DNA of 64,000 bases. Origin: Siccirubricoccus soli (GTDB lineage Bacteria; Pseudomonadota; Alphaproteobacteria; Acetobacterales; Acetobacteraceae). The notes beneath the pieces are model-generated. The model did not search any database. It saw nothing but the letters and a program-made list of their open reading frames with translations, and had not been told where the DNA came from. The stretch is from assembly GCF_024178315.1 (NCBI RefSeq), contig NZ_JAMZIK010000111.1, positions 1 to 64,000 of the forward strand. Direction: 5' to 3'. Position numbers and translations under genes: made by a program. Within the stretch, counting starts at the first letter, position 1; every line of letters begins with the position of its first letter. Shown here one piece after another: positions 58,109 to 64,000 of this stretch.

Positions 58109-58671
58109 GCGCGACCCGCCGCGCGCTGCTGCTGGTTCCGTTCGCCTTCCCGGCGCTGGCGGCGGAGCCGACGCTCGAGCAGGTGATGCAGGGCTTGGCC
58201 GGGGTGCGCGCGCGGCGCTCCCGCTTCACCGAGGACAAGGTGATCCCGGAACTCGAGACCGGCCAGCCGAACGAGGGCACGCTCCTCTGGCAGGCGCCGG
58301 ACCGGCTGGAGAAGCACACCACCTGGCCGATCGACGAGCGGGTCGCGGTGGCCGGCGGGAGGCTGACCTATGAGCGCCGGGACCGCGGGGTAAAGCGGGA
58401 ATTCGCCCTGGCCGAACAGCCGGAGATGCAGGCGCTGGTGGAGGCCGTGCGCGGCACCCTGGCCGGCGACCTGGCGGCGCTGCGGCAGCACTACGAGGTG
58501 GGGTTCTCCGCCACGCCCGAGGGCTGGCGCATGGTGCTGGTGCCGCGCTCGCTGCGGGTGCGCGGCGCGGTGCAGCGCATCACCGTGACCGGGCAGGGCA
58601 CCGAATTGCGCGGGGTGAATGTCGAGGGCGGCGGCGGGGTGGACCGGATGCGGATCGCGCCGGCCGAATGA
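58105..58671 (+). CDS. LolA-like outer membrane lipoprotein carrier
   Basis: A 188-residue LolA-like protein. It has a signal (RRALLLVPFAFPALA-AEP) and the family pattern EQVMQGLAGVRARRSRFTED, EGTLLWQAPDRLEKHTTWPI and RGVNVEGGGGVDRMRI at the end. In the cluster it should shuttle the lipid product through the periplasm. Start is a GTG at 58105, overlapping the acyltransferase stop by four bases. The next gene starts four bases before its end. Confidence 0.88.
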   Translation: MSATRRALLLVPFAFPALAAEPTLEQVMQGLAGVRARRSRFTEDKVIPELETGQPNEGTLLWQAPDRLEKHTTWPIDERVAVAGGRLTYERRDRGVKREFALAEQPEMQALVEAVRGTLAGDLAALRQHYEVGFSATPEGWRMVLVPRSLRVRGAVQRITVTGQGTELRGVNVEGGGGVDRMRIAPAE

Positions 58672-61022
58672 CGCGCCTCCTCCTCCTGCTGGCGGTGCTC
58701 GCCGGGCTGGGCGGCGTACTGGGCTGGCTGGCGCCGCCGCGGGCCGACCTCGCCGAATTCCTGCCGCCCGGCCGCACCCCGGCCAGCGCCTTCCTGCTGC
58801 GGGAGCTGCAATCCGGCGCCGCCACCACCCTGCTGCTGGCCGCCATCGAGGGCGCGCCCCGCGCCGAGCTGGCGCGGCTGTCGCGGGAGACGGCGGCGGG
58901 GCTGCGCGCCTCCGGCCGCTTCGGCTTCGTCGGCGACGGCAGCCTGCGGCTGGAGGAGAGCGAGCAGGCGCTGCTCTTCCGCTACCGCTACCTGCTCTCG
59001 CCCGAGACCCGCCCGGAGGCCTTCACCGCGGCGGCGCTGCGGCCGAAGCTGGAGGCGCTGCTGGACGGGCTGCGTTCCGCCGCCTCGCCGCTGCTGGCCC
59101 GCTACGGCTTCGCCGACCCGACCGGCGCCTTCCTCGGCCTTGCCGCGGCCTGGCTGGGCGAGAGCCATGTCGCCGCCGAGGACGGCGCCTGGTTCGCGCC
59201 GGGCGAGGTGCCGCGGGTGCTGCTGGTGGCGCGCGGCCAGGGCGCCGGGCTGGATGCGGAGGCGCAGCGCCTAGCGATCGCCGCCTTCCGCGCGGCCTTC
59301 GCCGCTGCCCGCCCGCCGCCCGGCGCCCGGCTGCTGCTCAGCGGCCCCGGCGTCTTCGCCGCGGAAGCGGCCGCGACCATCGAGCGCGACGTGCGGCGGC
59401 TGACCCTGCTCGCCACCCTGCTGCTGGCCGGCTTCCTGGTCTGGCGCTTCCGCTCCCTGGCGGTGCTGGCGCTGGTGGCGGTGCCGCTGCTGGCGGCGAC
59501 CCTGGCCGGCTATGCGGCGGTGGTGGCGCTGTACGGCAGCGTCCATGCCATCGCGCTCGGCTTCGGGGTGACCATGCTCGGGGTGGTGGTCGACTACCCC
59601 ATCCTGCTGCTGACCCTGCGCCGCAGGGATGAGCCGCTCGGCGCCGCGGCGACGCGGATCTGGCCGACCCTGCGGCTGTCGGCGGTCGCGGCCGCGGCGG
59701 GGCTGCTGGCGATGGTCGGCTCCGGCCTGCCGGGGCTGGTGCAGACGGGGATCTTCGCTGGTGCCGGGCTGCTGGTCGCCGCCGCCACCACCCGCTGGCT
59801 GCTGCCGCGCCTGGTGCCGGAGGAGGCCCGCCTCCTGGCCCGGCCGATGCACCTCTCCCTCGCCACGCTCCGCGGCCGGCCCCTCCCGGCCCTCGCGGTG
59901 CTGGCGGCGGCCGCGGCCGTGCTGCTGGCGACCGGCGGGCCGGACCGGCAGCGCGACCTGGCGGCGCTGAGCCCGGTTCCGGCCGCGCAGCAGGCGCTGG
60001 ATGCCGAGCTGCGCGGCCAGCTCGGCGCCCCGGATGTGCGCAGCCTCTTCGTCATCGGCCCCATGGCCACGGAGGGCGAGATGCTGCAACGCGCCGAGGC
60101 GCTGGGCGCGGCGGCGCAGGCGCTGGTCGCCCGTGGGCTGCTCACCGGTCTCGACCTGCCGAGCCGCTACCTGCCCAGCCCGGCCCTGCAGGCCAGCCGC
60201 CAGGCCGCGCTGCCGGAGGAAGCCACCCTCGCCGCGGCCCTGCGCGAGGCCGCCGCCGGGCTGCCCTTTCGCCCCACCGCCTTCGACCGCTTCATCGCCG
60301 CGGTTGCCGAGAGCCGCGGCCTGCAGCCGCTCGACCTCGCCACCCTGGCGGCCGGGGCGCCGACCATCGCCGCCCGGCTGTCGCCGCTGGTCAGCCGGCA
60401 TGGCGCCGAGATCTGGGGCATCGCCCCCGCCACCGGCGTCGCCGATCCGGCGGCGCTGGAGGCGGGGGCCGCCGGGCTTGGCCTGCCAAGCGTGCTCTTC
60501 CTCGACGTGAAGCTGGAGCTGGAGCGGCTGCTGGCGGCCTATGGCCGGGCCACGCTGGGCTGGGCGCTGGCCGGCGCCGGGGTGGTGCTGGGCCTGCTGG
60601 TACTCGGGCTAGGCCGGTTCGGCCGGGCGCTGGTGGTGGCGGCGCCGATCGGCGGCGCCGTCCTCATCACCCTGGCGGTGCTGACCCTGCTCGGCGAGGC
60701 GCTGAGCCTCTTTCACCTCGCCGCCCTGTTGTTGCTCGCCGGTCTGGCGATCGATTACGCTCTCTTCCTTGCAGCAGGCCGTGCGACGCCCGGCGAGGCC
60801 AGGGAGGATGCGACGGAGGATGCGACGCAGGACACGACCCTGGGCGCCGTCTTGACCTGCGCCGTCTCGACCCTGCTGACCTTCGGTATGCTGTCCCTGA
60901 GCGAGACCCCCGTGCTGCACGGCATCGGCCTAACCGTGACCATCGGCGTCGCCGCCGCCTTCCTGCTGGCCTGCGCCTTTTCGCCGCGCGGCCCGCAACG
61001 CCGCCCGGGGCGGGGCAGTTAG
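58668..61022 (+). CDS. MMPL/RND family exporter
   Basis: A 784-residue transporter with twelve membrane helices in two repeats. Helices 2-4 with LVAVPLLAATLAGYAAVVAL and GVTMLGVVVDYPILLLTLRR, and 8-10 with LLLLAGLAIDYALFLAAGRA, hold the D-Y proton-relay residues. The periplasmic loops are large. MMPL proteins of this type (ApeM-like) export the polyene lipid. No stop is shared with the next gene; an 88-base gap follows, which holds only a ribosome site for the ketosynthase. Confidence 0.9.
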   Translation: MTRLLLLLAVLAGLGGVLGWLAPPRADLAEFLPPGRTPASAFLLRELQSGAATTLLLAAIEGAPRAELARLSRETAAGLRASGRFGFVGDGSLRLEESEQALLFRYRYLLSPETRPEAFTAAALRPKLEALLDGLRSAASPLLARYGFADPTGAFLGLAAAWLGESHVAAEDGAWFAPGEVPRVLLVARGQGAGLDAEAQRLAIAAFRAAFAAARPPPGARLLLSGPGVFAAEAAATIERDVRRLTLLATLLLAGFLVWRFRSLAVLALVAVPLLAATLAGYAAVVALYGSVHAIALGFGVTMLGVVVDYPILLLTLRRRDEPLGAAATRIWPTLRLSAVAAAAGLLAMVGSGLPGLVQTGIFAGAGLLVAAATTRWLLPRLVPEEARLLARPMHLSLATLRGRPLPALAVLAAAAAVLLATGGPDRQRDLAALSPVPAAQQALDAELRGQLGAPDVRSLFVIGPMATEGEMLQRAEALGAAAQALVARGLLTGLDLPSRYLPSPALQASRQAALPEEATLAAALREAAAGLPFRPTAFDRFIAAVAESRGLQPLDLATLAAGAPTIAARLSPLVSRHGAEIWGIAPATGVADPAALEAGAAGLGLPSVLFLDVKLELERLLAAYGRATLGWALAGAGVVLGLLVLGLGRFGRALVVAAPIGGAVLITLAVLTLLGEALSLFHLAALLLLAGLAIDYALFLAAGRATPGEAREDATEDATQDTTLGAVLTCAVSTLLTFGMLSLSETPVLHGIGLTVTIGVAAAFLLACAFSPRGPQRRPGRGS

Positions 61023-61110
61023 TGCGTTTGTCGAGACCTGCCGCCGCCCGGTGCCCTGCCGCGGCCTGGCCGCAACGCCGCGCGGCGGTCCTGTGGGGAG
61101 GTCCTGTCGG

Positions 61111-62304
61111 GTGAGCCCCTTTTCGCCGATGCGGATCAGCGCGGGGACGGTGGTGACGGCGCTCGGCGCCGGGCTCGGCCCGTTGCGGGCGGCCTTGCAA
61201 GAACGGCGGGGCGGGCTGGCCCCCTGTAGCTTCCCCGGCGCCCCCGGCGGGATCTGGGCCGGTGCCGTGGCAGGGCTGGAGGAGGCCGCGCCGCCGCCGG
61301 ACCTCGCCGTCTATGATTGCCGCAACAACCGGCTGGCGGAACTTGCCCTGCGGAGCGACGGCTTCGCCGCGGCGGTGGCGGCGGCGCGGGACCGCTATGG
61401 GCCGGAGCGGGTGGCCGTGGTGGTCGGCACCAGCACCGCCGGCATCGAGCAGACCGAGCAGGCCTATGCCGCGCGCCGGCCCGGCGAGACCGAACTGCCG
61501 GCGGCGTTCGACTACGGCCATACCCACGATCTGCAGGCGCTGCCGGCCTATCTGCGGGCCCGGCTTGGGCTGCGCGGGCCGGGGCTGGTGATCTCCACGG
61601 CCTGCACCTCCGGCGCGCAGGCAATCCTGCAGGCGGCGTCGCTGATCGCCACCGGGATGGTCGATGCCGCGGTGGCGGGCGGGGTGGACAGCCTCTGCCG
61701 CATGACCCTGCACGGCTTCGCCGCGCTGGAGCTGCTCAGCGCCGGCCCCTGCCGCCCCTGCGCCGAGGACCGCGACGGCATCGCCATCGGCGAGGGCGCC
61801 GGGCTCGTGCTGCTCGAACGGCCGGAGGCGGCGGCGGCCGGGCCGCTGCTGCTCGGCGCCGGGGCGAGCAGCGACGGCCACCACATGTCGGCGCCGCATC
61901 CGGAGGGGCTGGGCGCCGTCGCCGCCATGCGGGCGGCGCTGGCGGCGGCCGGGATCGCGCCGGGGGAGATCGACTACGTCAACCTGCACGGCACCGGCAC
62001 CCGCGCCAATGACGCCATGGAGGATGCCGCCATGCACCAGGTCTTCGGCAATGCGGTGCCCTGCAGCTCCACCAAGGGCTGGACCGGGCACACCCTCGGC
62101 GCCTCCGGCGCGATCGAGGCGCTGATTGCGACGATCTGCCTCGAGGCGGGGCTGGTGCCCGGCTGCCTGGGGATCGTGGCGGCCGATCCGGCCTTCCGCA
62201 GCCAGGTCGCGACCGGCAACCGCGCCATGGCTTTGCGGCGGGTGCTGAGCAACTCCTTCGGCTTCGGCGGCAGCAATTGCAGCCTGGTGATCGGGCAGGG
62301 ATGA
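61111..62304 (+). CDS. Beta-ketoacyl-ACP synthase (ketosynthase)
   Basis: A 397-residue condensing enzyme of KAS II type. The catalytic Cys is in VISTACTSGAQAI, the two His residues are in NLHGTGTRANDAM and KGWTGHTLGASGA, and GFGGSNCSLV ends the protein. The family fold is complete. It should extend the polyene chain with malonyl units. GTG at 61111 follows GGGGAGG; ATG 61129 (MRISAGTVV) is the alternative. It is followed, with a four-base overlap, by a ketosynthase-like protein lacking the active Cys. Confidence 0.92.
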   Translation: MSPFSPMRISAGTVVTALGAGLGPLRAALQERRGGLAPCSFPGAPGGIWAGAVAGLEEAAPPPDLAVYDCRNNRLAELALRSDGFAAAVAAARDRYGPERVAVVVGTSTAGIEQTEQAYAARRPGETELPAAFDYGHTHDLQALPAYLRARLGLRGPGLVISTACTSGAQAILQAASLIATGMVDAAVAGGVDSLCRMTLHGFAALELLSAGPCRPCAEDRDGIAIGEGAGLVLLERPEAAAAGPLLLGAGASSDGHHMSAPHPEGLGAVAAMRAALAAAGIAPGEIDYVNLHGTGTRANDAMEDAAMHQVFGNAVPCSSTKGWTGHTLGASGAIEALIATICLEAGLVPGCLGIVAADPAFRSQVATGNRAMALRRVLSNSFGFGGSNCSLVIGQG

Positions 62305-63083
62305 GGGCGTTCCTGAGCGGGGTTGCGGTCTTCGGTCCCGGCCTGCCGGGCTGGGCCGCCAGCGAGGCGATGCTCGCAGGCACCGCGCCCTGGACGATGG
62401 CGGAGGCCCTGCCGCCGGTCCCCGCCGTCCTCGCCCCGGCCAATCGCCGCCGCGCCAGCGCCGCCGTGCGCTTCGCCCTGGCCGCCGCCGACGATGCCTC
62501 GGCGGAAGAGCCCGACCGCGCCGCGCTGGAGACGATCTTCGCCAGCGGCAATGGCGACGGTGCCGTGGTGGGCGGCATCCTCGATGCGCTGCACGCGCCG
62601 GATGAGGCGGTCTCGCCGACGCTGTTCCACAACTCGGTGCATAATGCGGCGGCGGGGTACTGGCATATCGCGGTCGGCTCGACACGGCCCTCGCTGAGCC
62701 TCGGCGGCCATGACGGCGCCTTCGCCGCCGGGCTGCTGGCGGCCATGACCGCGGCGGCGCACGGGCGCCCGGTGCTGCTGGTGGCCTATGACACGCCGCT
62801 TCCATCGCCGCTGGCGGCCAAGCGGCCGACCGGCTTCGCCTTCGCCACCGCCTGCGTGCTGCGGCCGGACCCTGGGGGGGCGCGGGCCGAGCTGGCGCTG
62901 CGCTACCTTGCCGGGCCGCTGCCCGCCGCCGCGCCGGGGGATGCGCTCGATGCATTGGCCGAAGGCAACCCCGCGGCGCGCGCTTTGCCGCTGCTGCGGG
63001 CGCTGGCCGCGCGGCGGGCGGCGCTGGTGCGGCTGCCGCTGCTGGAGGATGCGCATCTCGAATTGCAGGTCAGCCCGTGCTGA
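62301..63083 (+). CDS. Ketosynthase-like chain-length factor protein
   Basis: A 260-residue protein matching the beta-ketoacyl synthase N-terminal-like family (Ketoacyl-synt_2). The place of the catalytic Cys reads FHNSVHNAAAGYWHIAVGS, with no Cys, so it cannot condense by itself. In aryl-polyene systems such a partner pairs with the active ketosynthase to set chain length. It starts at the ATG overlapping the KS stop, and its end overlaps the hotdog gene by seven bases. Confidence 0.85.
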   Translation: MRAFLSGVAVFGPGLPGWAASEAMLAGTAPWTMAEALPPVPAVLAPANRRRASAAVRFALAAADDASAEEPDRAALETIFASGNGDGAVVGGILDALHAPDEAVSPTLFHNSVHNAAAGYWHIAVGSTRPSLSLGGHDGAFAAGLLAAMTAAAHGRPVLLVAYDTPLPSPLAAKRPTGFAFATACVLRPDPGGARAELALRYLAGPLPAAAPGDALDALAEGNPAARALPLLRALAARRAALVRLPLLEDAHLELQVSPC

Positions 63084-63523
63084 CCCCGCCTCTGGGGGCC
63101 GCGGCGATTGCCGGGCTGGTGCCGCACCAGGGCAGCATGTGCCTGCTGGACCGCGCGCTATCCTGGGATGCGGCGGAGATCCTCTGCGCCACCGACCGGC
63201 ACCGGGACCCTGCCAACCCGCTGCGGCGGGACGGGATGCTGCCGGCGGTCTGCGGCCTGGAATTCGCCTTCCAGGCCATGGCCCTGCACGGCGCCTTGAA
63301 CGCGGGTGGGGCGCAGCGGCCGGGCTTCGTCAGCAGCCTGCGGGAGGTGGCGCTGGAGGCCGAGCGGCTGGATGACATTCCCGGCGAGCTGCGGATCGCG
63401 GCGACGGCGTTGATGGCGGAGGCGGGCGGCTTCATCTACCGCTTCGCCATCACCGCTGGCGATCGCCGCCTGCTGCACGGCCAGGCCGCGGTCATTCTCC
63501 CGCGTGAGGACGCCCCCGCATGA
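63077..63523 (+). CDS. Hotdog-fold dehydratase, ApeP-like
   Basis: A 148-residue hotdog protein with the N-terminal motif LVPHQGSMCLLDRAL (His) and the helix LPAVCGLEFAFQAMALHGAL, typical of ApeP-type 3-hydroxyacyl-ACP dehydratases. With the smaller ApeI-like protein it would make the trans double bonds of the polyene. GTG at 63077 overlaps the previous gene; its stop overlaps the ketoreductase ATG by four bases. Confidence 0.85.
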   Translation: MLTPPLGAAAIAGLVPHQGSMCLLDRALSWDAAEILCATDRHRDPANPLRRDGMLPAVCGLEFAFQAMALHGALNAGGAQRPGFVSSLREVALEAERLDDIPGELRIAATALMAEAGGFIYRFAITAGDRRLLHGQAAVILPREDAPA

Positions 63524-64000
63524 CGCCGCACAGGACGGGCCGCCGCGCCCTGGTGACCGGCGGCGCCAGCCCGATCGGGGCCGCCATCTGCCGCGCCCTG
63601 GCCGCCGAGGGCCATGCGGTGCTGATCCACGCCCATGCCGGGCTGGAGCGCGCGGAGGCGCTGGCCGCTGAGCTGCGCGGCGCCGGCAGCCAGGCGCTGG
63701 CCTTCGGCTGCGACCTGACCGACATGGCGGCGACCGCCACGGCGCTGGAAGCGCAGCTTGCAGCAGGGCCGGTGCAGGTCTTCGTGCACAATGCCGGCAC
63801 GCATGACGACGTGCCGCTGGCCGGCATGTCGGAGGCGCAGTGGCGCGGCGTGGTCGATGTCTCGCTGAACGGCTTCTTCGCTGCCCTGCGGCCATTGATC
63901 CTGCCGATGATCGGCACCCGCTGGGGGCGGATCATCGCGATCTCCTCCATCTCCGCGCTGCTGGGCAACCGGGGGCAGGCGAATTATGCGGCGGCCAAGG
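63520..64000 (+). CDS. 3-ketoacyl-ACP reductase (FabG-like), 5' part
   Basis: Runs off the right edge; 160 codons are seen. Cofactor motif ALVTGGASPIGAAICRAL, HNAGTHDDVPLAGM and the catalytic region IIAISSISALLGNRGQANYA with AAK are present, so Ser, Tyr and Lys are all there. It reduces the 3-keto group during polyene extension. Further cluster genes (a second ketosynthase in particular) should follow outside the window. Confidence 0.9.
   Translation, partial: MTPHRTGRRALVTGGASPIGAAICRALAAEGHAVLIHAHAGLERAEALAAELRGAGSQALAFGCDLTDMAATATALEAQLAAGPVQVFVHNAGTHDDVPLAGMSEAQWRGVVDVSLNGFFAALRPLILPMIGTRWGRIIAISSISALLGNRGQANYAAAK

Overview
The window is very GC-rich, almost gap-free alphaproteobacterial DNA. 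Gene content points to an Acetobacteraceae member, most likely Roseomonas-like: orphan Bug-type (tripartite tricarboxylate transporter) binding proteins, an alternative complex III with a caa3 oxidase, an aryl-polyene locus, and an intergenic palindrome family bounded by CTAGAGC/GCTCTAG. This placement is inferred from gene content, not from a marker gene. No rRNA, tRNA or CRISPR array was seen. Both window ends lie inside genes.

Layout. (1) 1-5849, plus strand: the end of wspC, then wspD, wspE, wspF and wspR, a Wsp chemosensory pathway that makes cyclic-di-GMP. (2) 5934-8408, minus strand: a tyrosine recombinase, a small protein resembling the Api92/YubB ferredoxin-like family, and a ScpA-like kleisin, headed by a 24-bp near-perfect inverted repeat. 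(3) 8443-9229: palindromic repeats, an IS5-type transposase tail and a broken selA. (4) 9229-20931, minus strand: a twelve-gene, almost fully overlapping respiratory operon (actABCDEF, one unknown gene, a SCO protein, coxBACD). (5) 20932-25155: decayed IS481 transposase, low-affinity iron permease, orphan Fis-type helix-turn-helix remnant, the bdcR/bdcA pair and another TetR regulator, with repeats between them. (6) 25376-40441: catabolic gene sets (MFS permease, alpha/beta hydrolases, luciferase-like and FAD monooxygenases, TauD-type dioxygenase, SDR, amidohydrolase, carboxymuconolactone-decarboxylase-like protein, IclR regulator) with three orphan Bug receptors. (7) 40840-49509: short ribosome hibernation factor, divergent Mfd-like helicase, SLC13-type permease, heptose phosphatase behind a nucleotidyltransferase remnant, and a lipoprotein hydrolase. 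(8) 49670-64000: an aryl-polyene-type biosynthetic cluster that runs off the window.

How the parts fit together. WspR makes cyclic-di-GMP, and BdcA in region 5 is of a family reported to bind it, so two parts of the window touch biofilm control. The region 4 operon encodes quinol oxidation, electron transfer and oxygen reduction as one co-translated unit. Region 6 looks like uptake and oxidative or hydrolytic breakdown of small aromatic or carboxylic compounds under TetR and IclR control. Region 8 encodes acyl activation, chain extension, reduction, dehydration, acyl transfer and envelope export of a polyene pigment lipid. The repeat family touches regions 3, 5, 6 and 8 and supplies stop codons to at least two genes.
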